In this document: one piece after another, positions 1 to 7,500 of the stretch
Numbering within the stretch: the stretch's first letter is position 1
How the letters are laid out: each line of letters starts with the position of its first letter
Origin: HGM04593 sp045646965
GTDB lineage: Bacteria; Bacteroidota; Bacteroidia; Bacteroidales; Bacteroidaceae
DNA: 59,143 nt
Assembly: GCA_045646965.1 (NCBI GenBank)
Contig: JAZRLR010000019.1
Coordinates: 1 to 59,143 of the forward strand
Direction of reading: 5' to 3'
Program-made: the position numbers and the translations under genes
Notes under the pieces: generated by a model
What the model was told of the DNA's origin: nothing
Database searches by the model: none
What the model saw: only the letters and a program-made list of their open reading frames with translations

Positions 1-131
1 GGAGCAGCAACAGCAACAGCTGCAGCAGCGGGTTCGATACCATATTCTTCTTTAAGGATTGTTGCAAGTTCGTTAACGTCTTTTACTGTAAGGTTAACCA
101 ATTCTTCTGCAAGAGCTTTCAAATCTGCCAT
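1..131 (-). CDS. rplL: 50S ribosomal protein L7/L12, N-terminal part (cut by window edge)
   Basis: The minus strand reads MADLKALAEELVNLTVKDVN and then enters an alanine-rich hinge before the window ends. This is the dimerisation domain and start of the hinge of the L7/L12 stalk protein, which recruits translation GTPases to the ribosome. The C-terminal factor-binding domain lies outside the window. It follows rplJ by 41 bases, the usual order of the rplKAJL block, so L10 and L12 of the same stalk are made together. rpoB would be expected next. Confidence 0.93.
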   Translation of the reverse strand, partial: MADLKALAEELVNLTVKDVNELATILKEEYGIEPAAAAVAVAA

Positions 132-172
132 TTTCGTATAAATTTAAATTGTTTTTACTAATTAAAAAATGA

Positions 173-691
173 TTATTCTCTTTCACCGAGTGTTTTAAGT
201 ACTCCGTGGATGGTGTTACCACCTGATTGTAGAGCTGAAACAACGTTCTTGATCGGAGACTGCAACAAAGCAACAACCTCTGCGATAAGTTCATTCTTGC
301 TCTTGATATTAACAAGAGTCTCGAGCTGATCAGCACCAACATAGAAGCTCTCCTCGGCGTAAGCGCCCTTCAAAGCGGGAACCTCAGCTTTACCAGCAAC
401 GTCCTTGATAAGTTTAGCGGGGACATTGGCTGTGTTGCAAAGCAAGAGAGCGGTAGTTCCTTTCAAACAGGGATAGAGGGGTGAGAAATCGATCTCTGAA
501 GCCTCGAATGCCTTGTAAAGAAGTGTGTTCTTTACAACGATCATCTTAACCTCCTGCTTGAAACATTTTGCACGCATAGCATTTGTAGCCGCAGAGTTCA
601 TAGCGGTTACATCTACCAAATAAAAATGTGCATATTCCTTTATGACCTCACCAAGAGAGGCGATTACATTTACTTTATCTTCCTTCTTCAT
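173..691 (-). CDS. rplJ: 50S ribosomal protein L10
   Basis: A 172-residue protein starting MKKEDKVNVIASLGEVIKEY, the length and opening expected of L10. L10 anchors L7/L12 dimers to 23S rRNA through its C-terminal helix; the helical tail here (LLQSPIKNVVSALQSGGNTIHGVLKTL) is the L12-binding region. It sits 12 bases after rplA and before rplL. In many bacteria L10 represses its own mRNA; the short gaps here show no obvious separate leader, so any such control would act through the rplA-rplJ junction. Confidence 0.97.
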   Translation of the reverse strand: MKKEDKVNVIASLGEVIKEYAHFYLVDVTAMNSAATNAMRAKCFKQEVKMIVVKNTLLYKAFEASEIDFSPLYPCLKGTTALLLCNTANVPAKLIKDVAGKAEVPALKGAYAEESFYVGADQLETLVNIKSKNELIAEVVALLQSPIKNVVSALQSGGNTIHGVLKTLGERE

Positions 692-703
692 AGTTCAATC
701 ATA

Positions 704-1396
704 TTAGTCGATAGATTTGGGGTCTATTCTAAGACCTTTACTCATCGTTGTAGACAGGAATACACTCTTAACGTATGTACCTTTAGCTGTAGAAGGTTTC
801 AGCTTGATGATTGTAGCCATAAACTCCTTAACGTTGGCGATAATAGCCTCAGGAGAGAATGAAGACTTACCGATAGAAGCGTGTACAATACCCGCCTTGT
901 CTACCTTGAAATCAATCTTACCTTGTTTAACCTCTTTTACTGCTTTAGGTATATCCATAGTAACGGTGCCACTCTTGGGGTTAGGCATCAATCCGCGAGG
1001 ACCGAGCACACGACCGAGAGCACCCAATTTACCCATTATGGACGGCATTGTAATGATAATGTCGATATCCGTCCAACCACCTTTGATCTTCTCGATATAT
1101 TCGTCAAGACCAACATAGTCGGCACCAGCCGCTTTAGCAGCTTCTTCCACATCGGGCGTACACAAGCAAAGAACGCGAACCTCTTTACCGGTACCGCTGG
1201 GGAGAGATACTACACCTCTCACCATCTGGTTAGCCTTACGAGGATCTACGCCCAGGCGTACGTCGATATCCACTGATGCGTCGAATTTTGTAAAGGTAAT
1301 CTCCTTCAACAATTCAACAGCCTCTGACAGTGAATAGGACTTAGCTGTGTCAATTTTTTCGGCTGCCAACTTTTGATTTTTTGTCAGTTTACCCAT
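704..1396 (-). CDS. rplA: 50S ribosomal protein L1
   Basis: A 230-residue protein beginning MGKLTKNQKLAAEKI, with the L1 core motifs VRLGVDPRKANQMVRG and the glycine-rich LGRVLGPRGLMPNPKSGTV segment in domain II. L1 forms the mobile stalk on the E-site side of the 50S subunit and helps release deacylated tRNA. It lies 13 bases after rplK in the conserved rplK-rplA pair; in other bacteria L1 binds this mRNA to repress both genes. Length is normal for the family. Confidence 0.98.
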   Translation of the reverse strand: MGKLTKNQKLAAEKIDTAKSYSLSEAVELLKEITFTKFDASVDIDVRLGVDPRKANQMVRGVVSLPSGTGKEVRVLCLCTPDVEEAAKAAGADYVGLDEYIEKIKGGWTDIDIIITMPSIMGKLGALGRVLGPRGLMPNPKSGTVTMDIPKAVKEVKQGKIDFKVDKAGIVHASIGKSSFSPEAIIANVKEFMATIIKLKPSTAKGTYVKSVFLSTTMSKGLRIDPKSID

Positions 1397-1409
1397 TCTA
1401 GTCTAAATT

Positions 1410-1853
1410 TTAATTGTTTCCAGGAAAAGTTCCACTTACACTGATACCCATACTTCTTGCTGTACCTGCAACCATTTTCATAGCAGCCTCTACAGTAAAG
1501 CAGTTCAAGTCAGCCATCTTCTCTTTTGCAATAGCCTCAACCTGCTCCCATGTAACAGTGGCAACTTTTTTACGGTTAGGCTCTGCAGAACCACTCTTGA
1601 TCTTTGCAATCTCAAGCAACTGGATTGCTACAGGAGGAGTCTTAACGACAAAGTCGAATGACTTATCTGCGTAGTAAGTAATGATAACAGGCAAAACTTT
1701 TCCGGCCTTATCCTGGGTTCTGGCATTAAACGCCTTGCAGAATTCCATAATATTGATTCCCTTAGAACCAAGTGCAGGTCCTACAGGAGGTGATGGATTT
1801 GCTGCGCCACCTTTAATCTGTAACTTGATAAGTCCAGCAACTTCTTTTGCCAT
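1410..1853 (-). CDS. rplK: 50S ribosomal protein L11
   Basis: 147 residues. The N-terminal stretch LIKLQIKGGAANPSPPVGPALGSKGINIMEF is the classic L11 signature that contacts elongation factors, and the C-terminal half (AMKMVAGTARSMGISVSG) is the rRNA-binding domain. L11 helps form the GTPase-associated centre and is needed for stringent-response sensing by RelA-type enzymes. It follows nusG after 54 bases, as in most bacterial nusG-rplKAJL clusters. Confidence 0.98.
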   Translation of the reverse strand: MAKEVAGLIKLQIKGGAANPSPPVGPALGSKGINIMEFCKAFNARTQDKAGKVLPVIITYYADKSFDFVVKTPPVAIQLLEIAKIKSGSAEPNRKKVATVTWEQVEAIAKEKMADLNCFTVEAAMKMVAGTARSMGISVSGTFPGNN

Positions 1854-1907
1854 TGTAAAAAAATCTATAAAATTAACAACATTTTAGAGCGATGTGTGGA
1901 AGCCGCA

Positions 1908-2450
1908 TCACTCTTTATCTACTTGCATATAACCTAAATCTACGGGAGTGCTTCTTCCGAAAATCTTCACCATAACCTTGAGGCGTTTCTTCTCGGTGTT
2001 TATCTCCTCGATAGTACCATTGAAACCAGAGAAAGGACCTGTATTTACCTTTACAACCTCGCCGAGTGTATACTCCAGTACATTCTCCTCGGGAACCTCC
2101 TGAAGCTCATCAACGGTACCTAAAATTCTATTAATTTCCGATTGACGGATGGGAGTAGGCTGCTCCATTCCGCCCAAGAAACCCAACACATTGGGAGTAT
2201 TGCGCAACAGGAATGCGATTTCACCTACCAATTCAGCCTCAACCAATACATAGCCGGGGAGGTAACTTTTCTCCTTCACAACACGTTTGCCATTGCGCAC
2301 CTGCACTACTTTCTCCGTGGGGATAAGTACTTGAGATACATAATCGGTCAAGCCGCGAAGTTTGATATCAGCCTCGATATACTCCTTAACTTTCGCTTCT
2401 TTACCGCTAATGGCACGCAAAACATACCACTTCTTATTGCCTTCAGCCAT
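1908..2450 (-). CDS. nusG: Transcription termination/antitermination protein NusG
   Basis: 180 residues with an N-terminal NGN domain (KKWYVLRAISGKEAKVKEYIEADIK) and a C-terminal KOW domain (TGPFSGFNGTIEEINTEKKRLKVMVKIFGR). NusG binds the clamp of RNA polymerase and couples it to Rho or to ribosomal protein S10. It lies 11 bases after secE. The length argues for housekeeping NusG and not for one of the UpxY-type paralogues that control capsule operons in Bacteroides, which sit at the head of polysaccharide loci. Confidence 0.97.
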   Translation of the reverse strand: MAEGNKKWYVLRAISGKEAKVKEYIEADIKLRGLTDYVSQVLIPTEKVVQVRNGKRVVKEKSYLPGYVLVEAELVGEIAFLLRNTPNVLGFLGGMEQPTPIRQSEINRILGTVDELQEVPEENVLEYTLGEVVKVNTGPFSGFNGTIEEINTEKKRLKVMVKIFGRSTPVDLGYMQVDKE

Positions 2451-2461
2451 TTATAAAAATA

Positions 2462-2653
2462 TTAGTTGGGATATACAAACTTCATTACGAGCTGGAATAC
2501 CTGGTCCATAGCAAACACGACCAAAGCTATCAGCAACGAAGCCTCTAAAACAAGTATAGCTTGGCTCGTCAGCTGTTTCCAAGAGGGCCAAGTTGTTTTA
2601 TGCACGAGTTCATTGTAAGAAAGCTTACAATAATTAACAAATCTAGTCAGCAT
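2462..2653 (-). CDS. secE: Preprotein translocase subunit SecE
   Basis: A 63-residue protein with the short amphipathic motif NELVHKTTWPSWKQL followed by one membrane helix (AILVLEASLLIALVVFAMDQVFQLVMKFVY). This is the single-span form of SecE that clamps SecY. It sits between tRNA-Trp and nusG, the usual bacterial position, and is transcribed in the same direction. Confidence 0.96.
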   Translation of the reverse strand: MLTRFVNYCKLSYNELVHKTTWPSWKQLTSQAILVLEASLLIALVVFAMDQVFQLVMKFVYPN

Positions 2654-2670
2654 AATAGTTTATTTTGTAG

Positions 2671-2743
2671 CACGGGAAGAGAGGCTCGAACTCCCGACAC
2701 CTGGTTTTGGAGACCAGTGCTCTACCAACTGAGCTATTCCCGT
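2671..2743 (-). tRNA. trpT: tRNA-Trp (anticodon CCA)
   Basis: The minus strand folds as a 73-base cloverleaf. ACGGGAA pairs with TTCCCGT, the D arm is AGCTCAGTTGGTAGAGC, the anticodon loop is CTCCAAA with anticodon CCA, and the T arm contains GTTCGAG. CCA is not encoded. It lies between tuf and secE. Confidence 0.97.
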
Positions 2744-2746
2744 AAA

Positions 2747-2777
2747 TATCGGCTCTTTGAATATCGCCGAGCCGATA
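2747..2777 (-). other. Hairpin between tuf and tRNA-Trp
   Basis: TATCGGCTC and GAGCCGATA form a perfect 9-bp stem with a 13-base loop just 3' of the tuf stop codon and 3 bases before mature tRNA-Trp. On the minus strand it is followed by only TTT, so it may be a weak terminator or a processing hairpin that separates the tuf mRNA from the tRNA. Confidence 0.55.
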
Positions 2778-2795
2778 CTTTATTTTAAAGAGTTA

Positions 2796-3980
2796 TTATT
2801 CGATAACCTTTGTGATCTGACCAGCACCTACTGTACGACCACCCTCGCGGATAGCGAATGTAAGACCCTCATTCAATGCAACGGGATAGATCAACTTAAC
2901 AGTGATTGACAAGCTATCGCCGGGCATTACCATCTCAACGTCTGCGGGGAGGTGAATCTCACCTGTACAGTCCATTGTACGGAGGTAGAACTGGGGACGG
3001 TATTTGTTACGGAATGATGTGTGACGACCACCCTCCTCTTTCTTGAGGATATAAACTGAAGCCTCGAAAGTAGAGTAAGGTTTAATCTGACCGGGGTGGC
3101 AAAGTACCATACCACGTTTGATCTCGTTCTTATCAACACCACGGAGCAACAAACCTACGTTGTCACCAGCCTCACCAAGATCAAGAAGCTTGCGGAACAT
3201 CTCAACGCCTGTTACAACAGTCTTCTTCTCCTCGCCAAGACCAAGGATCTCAACCTCGTCACCTACCTTAACAACACCAGTCTCGATACGACCTGTAGCA
3301 ACAGTACCACGACCTGTGATTGAGAATACGTCCTCAACGGGCATCAAGAAGGGCTTGTCGATATCACGGGGAGGCAGGGGAATCCAAGTGTCACAAGCTG
3401 CCATCAACTCCATTACTTTCTCCTCCCACTCACCAACGCCATTCAAAGCACCGAGAGCAGAACCACGGATGATAGGAGTGTTGTCGCCGTCGAACTCATA
3501 GAATGAAAGAAGTTCGCGCATCTCCATCTCAACAAGCTCAAGCATCTCTGCGTCATCAACAACGTCACACTTGTTCAAGAATACAACCAAGCGGGGAACG
3601 TTTACCTGACGAGCGAGAAGGATGTGCTCACGTGTCTGGGGCATAGGACCGTCAGTAGCAGCACAAACGATGATAGCACCGTCCATCTGAGCAGCACCGG
3701 TAACCATGTTCTTAACGTAGTCGGCGTGTCCGGGGCAGTCTACGTGTGCATAGTGACGGTTCTCTGTCTGATACTCAACGTGTGCAGTGTTAATAGTAAT
3801 ACCACGCTCTTTCTCCTCGGGAGCGTTATCGATCTGGTCGAATGATTTCAACTCAGAAAGACCTCTCTTTGCCAATACTGTAGTGATAGCAGCAGTCAAA
3901 GTAGTCTTACCGTGGTCAACGTGACCGATTGTTCCAATATTTACGTGAGGTTTGGAACGCTCAAATTTTTCTTTTGCCAT
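2796..3980 (-). CDS. tuf: Elongation factor Tu
   Basis: 394 residues, the normal length. The P-loop GHVDHGKT is at residues 19-26, followed by RGITI in switch I, DCPGHAD in switch II and NKCD for guanine recognition; domains 2 and 3 follow. EF-Tu carries aminoacyl-tRNA to the ribosome as a GTP complex. The gene lies directly downstream of four tRNA genes and upstream of tRNA-Trp, so its mRNA probably comes from processing of a mixed tRNA-mRNA transcript. No strong promoter of its own is visible in the 90 bases before the start. Confidence 0.99.
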   Translation of the reverse strand: MAKEKFERSKPHVNIGTIGHVDHGKTTLTAAITTVLAKRGLSELKSFDQIDNAPEEKERGITINTAHVEYQTENRHYAHVDCPGHADYVKNMVTGAAQMDGAIIVCAATDGPMPQTREHILLARQVNVPRLVVFLNKCDVVDDAEMLELVEMEMRELLSFYEFDGDNTPIIRGSALGALNGVGEWEEKVMELMAACDTWIPLPPRDIDKPFLMPVEDVFSITGRGTVATGRIETGVVKVGDEVEILGLGEEKKTVVTGVEMFRKLLDLGEAGDNVGLLLRGVDKNEIKRGMVLCHPGQIKPYSTFEASVYILKKEEGGRHTSFRNKYRPQFYLRTMDCTGEIHLPADVEMVMPGDSLSITVKLIYPVALNEGLTFAIREGGRTVGAGQITKVIE

Positions 3981-4070
3981 AGTTTTAAGTTTTAATTATA
4001 ACAATATATTTACCAAATATCTGTAATCGTTTATCTTGACTAATATTAAGACAAGAAAGCTCTTCTCCAG

Positions 4071-4142
<72 letters not shown>

Positions 4143-4152
4143 GTTGAAAAAG

Positions 4153-4225
4153 AGCGGAAGACGGGGCTCAAACCCGCGACCCCCAGCTTGGAAGGCTAGT
4201 GCTCTATCAACTGAGCTACTTCCGC
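4153..4225 (-). tRNA. glyT: tRNA-Gly (anticodon TCC)
   Basis: 73-base cloverleaf with acceptor GCGGAAG/CTTCCGC, anticodon loop CTTCCAA carrying TCC, and T loop GTTTGAG. It lies 10 bases from the next tRNA-Thr in the cluster. Confidence 0.97.
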
Positions 4226-4320
4226 AATGCGTTTACATAAAGAATTTGCAAACAAACAAAGACGATTTATTTTTTGATAAACGTCAAGGCCGGTTTGCAT
4301 TCTCCTTTTTCAACACGTTG

Positions 4321-4403
4321 TGGGCAAAGATGGATTCGAACCACCGAAGTCGAAAGACAGCAGATTTACAGTCTGCCCCATTTGGCCACTCTGGAATTTG
4401 CCC
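4321..4403 (-). tRNA. tyrU: tRNA-Tyr (anticodon GTA)
   Basis: 83-base class II tRNA. The acceptor is GGGCAAA/TTTGCCC, the anticodon loop CTGTAAA carries GTA, and a long variable arm (GCTGTCTTTCGACTTC) lies before the T arm with GTTCGAA. Both anticodon and long variable arm support tyrosine. Confidence 0.96.
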
Positions 4404-4470
4404 TTGTCACTATTTCAGAAAACGCATTTGCGACAACTTTAAACTTTACGCATCGCTTGTTTTTCTTTAG

Positions 4471-4544
4471 AGCCTCTTGTCGGATTCGAACCAACGACCC
4501 CGAGATTACAAATCACGTGCTCTGGCCAACTGAGCTAAAGAGGC
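4471..4544 (-). tRNA. thrU: tRNA-Thr (anticodon TGT)
   Basis: 74-base cloverleaf with acceptor GCCTCTT/AAGAGGC, anticodon loop TTTGTAA carrying TGT, and T loop GTTCGAA. It is the first gene of the tRNA-tuf transcript, about 33 bases after the predicted start point. Confidence 0.97.
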
Positions 4545-4583
4545 AGGTACATTTGCGATGCTGTTACCGTTGTAAAGCGAGTG

Positions 4584-4613
4584 CAAATGTACGAGTTTTT
4601 TTTTAATCACAAA
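4584..4613 (-). promoter_or_regulatory. Promoter of the tRNA-tuf-sec operon
   Basis: On the minus strand a TTTG box (complement of 4610-4613) is followed after 18 bases by TACATTTG (complement of 4584-4591), an exact match to the Bacteroidota -7 form TAnnTTTG. Transcription would start about 30-35 bases before tRNA-Thr(TGT). The -7 box lies in a 10-bp inverted repeat, GTACATTTGC at 4547-4556 and its complement at 4583-4592. Confidence 0.75.
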
Positions 4614-4638
4614 ACTTTTTCGAGGTTTTTTTTATTAT

Positions 4639-4932
4639 TCACCTCATTTTTTCGCGTTTTTTCTCGATTTGGGCCTTTAAAGCGTCAATTGTGACCAATA
4701 AAGCGTCCTCAAACGTGTCGGAAATTTTAGACGCGAACATATCGCCCGATGCCGATGCAAGACGCAAAGCGACCTCTTTATTCATCGCCGTCTCGGGTTT
4801 TATAAGTTTCATCGATACTTCCAAAGACGTTGCGTCATCGCATAATTTTTCGATTTTAGCGATTTTTTTCTCCACAAACTCCAGCAACTGTGCCGATGCA
4901 TCAAAATGAATCGATTGAATTCTTGTCTCCAT
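4639..4932 (-). CDS. hpf: Ribosome hibernation promoting factor, short form
   Basis: 97 residues starting METRIQSIHFDASAQLLEFVEKKI, a single HPF/YfiA domain with no long C-terminal dimerisation extension. Such proteins bind the decoding region of the 30S subunit in starving cells. The gene follows xerC/xerD by 18 bases and shares the rpsU promoter. The pairing of S21 with a hibernation factor, separated only by a recombinase, is notable because both act on the small subunit. The tRNA-tuf promoter starts just beyond its stop codon. Confidence 0.92.
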   Translation of the reverse strand: METRIQSIHFDASAQLLEFVEKKIAKIEKLCDDATSLEVSMKLIKPETAMNKEVALRLASASGDMFASKISDTFEDALLVTIDALKAQIEKKREKMR

Positions 4933-4950
4933 AATTAATCCTCCTATTAT

Positions 4951-5841
4951 TTAATTATTACCGGCTCGAGGATGAGCCTTATCATAAAAACGTTTTAATT
5001 CCTCAAATGTCAGATGGGTGTAAATTTCGGTTGTCGCCAAACGTTTGTGCCCGAGAAGTTCCTTCACCGCCACAAGTTCGGCATCGTTATTAAGCATCGC
5101 CGTGGCAAAACTATGCCTCAACGTATGCGGGCTCTTCTTTTTTACCGACACAACTTCGCCGAGACGCTTATTCACCACCCTATACACCTGCGAAGAGGTC
5201 ACGCGCTCTCCTTTTATAGATAGAAACAACGCAGGCTCGCCAGCCGACGCAATCTTTGCACGCTCCTCGAGATACTCCTCGAACTGCCTGCACAGACCCG
5301 CCGCAAAAGGGAGAATCCTCTCGCGACTACGCTTACCCAGAACCTTTAGCTGACACGACGCAAGGCTGACATCTTTTACATCGAGCCCCACAAGCTCCGA
5401 GAGACGTACTCCCGTTTCATAGAAGCAGGCGATAATCATTCTATCGCGACAAGCCGCATACCCCTCCCCAAAAGAGACTTCGTCCATAAGCCTGTCAAGT
5501 TCCGCCTCCTTTATAAACACAGGCAGCGCCTTGCGACACTTTGGACCTTTGACCACGGCGGCAGGACTACCCGACACCTCGCCCTCGGCACGCATATAAT
5601 TATAAAAAGAACGCAACGAGCTCAGTTTTCTACAAACCGAACTTGTCGCGCCACCATTATCCATTAGACTCGCCACCCAAGAGCGCAGCAAATCGGAATC
5701 GGCTGTAACAAGCGAAAGCGTTTCATCCACCTCACGGATGTATGTTTCAAACGCACGAAGATCACCCGCATACGCCTTGAGCGTATGCAACGAGTAGTTT
5801 CTCTCGTTCTTGAGGTGCCCTATGAATGCTTCTATAAACAT
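4951..5841 (-). CDS. Tyrosine recombinase XerC/XerD family
   Basis: 296 residues: an N-terminal SAM-like core-binding domain (FIGHLKNERNYSLHTLKAYAGDL) and a C-terminal catalytic domain. Catalytic motifs are visible: arginine in TGVRLSELVGL, HTLRHSF, the HKRLATTE histidine motif, and the nucleophile Y274 in EIYTHL. Full length and all catalytic residues argue for a chromosome-dimer recombinase, not a mobile-element integrase. It is flanked by rpsU and hpf, so a XerC role is likely, but C and D cannot be told apart here. A hairpin (5840-5879) touches its start codon. Confidence 0.93.
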   Translation of the reverse strand: MFIEAFIGHLKNERNYSLHTLKAYAGDLRAFETYIREVDETLSLVTADSDLLRSWVASLMDNGGATSSVCRKLSSLRSFYNYMRAEGEVSGSPAAVVKGPKCRKALPVFIKEAELDRLMDEVSFGEGYAACRDRMIIACFYETGVRLSELVGLDVKDVSLASCQLKVLGKRSRERILPFAAGLCRQFEEYLEERAKIASAGEPALFLSIKGERVTSSQVYRVVNKRLGEVVSVKKKSPHTLRHSFATAMLNNDAELVAVKELLGHKRLATTEIYTHLTFEELKRFYDKAHPRAGNN

Positions 5842-5879
5842 ATTCGTTGCCGCAAGAAATCTCTTACGGCAACGAATAT
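5840..5879 (-). repeat. Palindromic hairpin at the xerC/xerD start codon
   Basis: ATATTCGTTGCCG at 5840-5852 pairs perfectly with its complement at 5867-5879, with further partial pairing inside the loop. The recombinase start codon occupies 5839-5841, so the foot of the hairpin overlaps it. A related palindrome with the same GTTGCCG arm lies at 25440-25469. Confidence 0.75.
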
Positions 5880-5920
5880 AATTCAGATTAATTTAAAAAA
5901 CAAGAAAAATGTGCAAGTTT

Positions 5921-6112
5921 TTATTCCTCGTTTGCACGAAGCTTCTGAACATAGATAGCGTGCTCCATTTTCAGTCTCTTAAGAACTGAAGGTTTGTCAA
6001 ACTGCTGACGTGCGCGCAACTCTTTAACTACACCGGTCTTCTCGAATTTTCTTTTGAATTTTTTGAGAGCTCTCTCAATGTTCTCGCCCTCTTTAACAGG
6101 TACTACAATCAT
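5921..6112 (-). CDS. rpsU: 30S ribosomal protein S21
   Basis: 63 residues, very basic, starting MIVVPVKEGENIERALKKFKRKF, which is the S21 signature. S21 sits near the anti-Shine-Dalgarno end of 16S rRNA and in Bacteroidota is linked to hiding that sequence. It heads the operon rpsU-xerC/D-hpf, with an 79-base gap to the recombinase holding a strong hairpin. The start is fixed by the family's MIVVPVKEGE opening. Confidence 0.97.
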   Translation of the reverse strand: MIVVPVKEGENIERALKKFKRKFEKTGVVKELRARQQFDKPSVLKRLKMEHAIYVQKLRANEE

Positions 6113-6163
6113 TTCCTATTCTATTTTTAGTTTATATTATTATCCACTGAACAAAATGTGGCG

Positions 6164-6194
6164 CAAAATTAGACACAAATTCTCAATCGGCAAA
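6164..6194 (-). promoter_or_regulatory. Promoter of rpsU-xerC/D-hpf
   Basis: The minus strand has TTTG (complement of 6191-6194), 19 bases, then TAATTTTG (complement of 6164-6171), an exact TAnnTTTG match. The leader before rpsU would be about 45 bases. The rest of the 6195-6335 gap shows no gene. Confidence 0.75.
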
Positions 6195-6331
6195 GTGTTT
6201 GCTCTTTTTTTTGCATAAAAATCTCATATAAAAGGCTAAATAGGGCCGAAATGAGACTTCGCAACCACCATTTAAGAGGAAAAAGCACACAAAAGCTCAA
6301 CACGCGAAAGCCGCGACACACCCCCGCAAAT

Positions 6332-6364
6332 AGAAAGCAAGGCAGACGAAACGCCTGCCTTGCT
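6332..6364 (-). terminator. Terminator of mdh
   Basis: AGCAAGGCAG (6336-6345) pairs perfectly with CTGCCTTGCT (6355-6364) around a 9-base loop. On the minus strand it is followed by TTTCTATTT. It lies 23 bases after the mdh stop codon. Confidence 0.8.
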
Positions 6365-6387
6365 CATATTTCTCCTTATATAATATA

Positions 6388-7380
6388 TTAGAGATTGGGG
6401 TTAAGGCTCTTCCACTCCTCAACTGCGGGGATGATGCCGAGAGCGATAATCTCCTCGCGCATCTTACCCAAGTGCTCAACTGAAGACTGCAATGCTGCCA
6501 TCTCCTCGGCTGTACCCTCGGGAGCCACATAGTGAACACCGTCAGCATCGATAACTGTGGGCATAGCCATCATCACGTTCTTGTAGCCAAGCTCCTCGCT
6601 ATTTACATAGCAACCTGCGGGCAATGTGTAAGGCTCGCCACCCATTGCAGCCTCAATCATCTTGATTGCGCAATAAGAGGGGCTCTGGAATGATGAACGA
6701 CCACGAAGCTTGATGATGTTTGAACCACCCTGGATAGTGTTGTGCTTGATTTCAGCCCAACGCTCCTCTGACAAGCCCATTTCGGCCAAAGGTTTGCCGT
6801 CGATTTTCACCTGTGATGCGAATACAGCCATCTGCTCGCCGTGACCACCGTATGTTTTTGCACCGGTAACTTTGTCCTGCTGAACACCGAACTCCTTGGC
6901 AAGAGCCTGCTGCAAACGTGTAGAGTCGAGAGCTGCAAGAGAAGTAAGCTGGTTGGGTTTCAAACCTGAATGGATGAGAGCAGTAAGAGCTGTAACGTCG
7001 GCGGGGTTGAAGATTACAACCACGTGCTTAACATCGGGGCAATATTTCTTGATAAAATCTCCAAACTCGGCAGCAATCATACAGTTGCCCTTCAAGAGAT
7101 CCTCACGAGTCATACCCTCCTTACGGGGAGCACCACCTGATGATACGATGTATTTAGCACCTGTGAAAGCCTCCTCGGGGTTTGTTGTCCAAGTGATATT
7201 TGCACCGGGGAAACCACAATGAGCCATCTCGTCGGCAACGCCGTGCACACCGGGCTCAAAGATATCATACAAGCAGATGTTGGGAGTCAAACCGAGCATC
7301 AAAGCGCTCTGTACCATATTTGAACCGATCATACCACCGGCACCTACAATTGTCAATTTTTCGTTTGTTAAATACTGCAT
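6388..7380 (-). CDS. mdh: Malate dehydrogenase
   Basis: 330 residues of the lactate/malate dehydrogenase family. The NAD-binding loop is VGAGGMIGSN near residue 12, substrate-binding arginines lie in GAPRKEGMTREDLLKGN, and the catalytic histidine is H180 in YGGHGEQMAVF. It interconverts malate and oxaloacetate with NAD; in Bacteroidales this supports the reductive branch to fumarate and succinate. It is monocistronic, with its own terminator. A TATCTTCG -7-like box lies at 7436-7443, but no clear -33 box was found. Confidence 0.95.
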   Translation of the reverse strand: MQYLTNEKLTIVGAGGMIGSNMVQSALMLGLTPNICLYDIFEPGVHGVADEMAHCGFPGANITWTTNPEEAFTGAKYIVSSGGAPRKEGMTREDLLKGNCMIAAEFGDFIKKYCPDVKHVVVIFNPADVTALTALIHSGLKPNQLTSLAALDSTRLQQALAKEFGVQQDKVTGAKTYGGHGEQMAVFASQVKIDGKPLAEMGLSEERWAEIKHNTIQGGSNIIKLRGRSSFQSPSYCAIKMIEAAMGGEPYTLPAGCYVNSEELGYKNVMMAMPTVIDADGVHYVAPEGTAEEMAALQSSVEHLGKMREEIIALGIIPAVEEWKSLNPNL

Positions 7381-7500
7381 AATTCTAAAATTTAAGTTAT
7401 TGTATTGAATTAGTTATACTTTCACACTTATTTTGCGAAGATAATATTTTTTTGATTCAACCGCCATTTATCGGCAATCTTTAATAAAAATAATTTACCT

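Noticed and set aside
4951..5841. Tyrosine recombinase as a sign of a genomic island
   Set aside because: It lies in an rpsU-hpf housekeeping operon, has full Xer length and motifs, and there are no attachment repeats or cargo genes.
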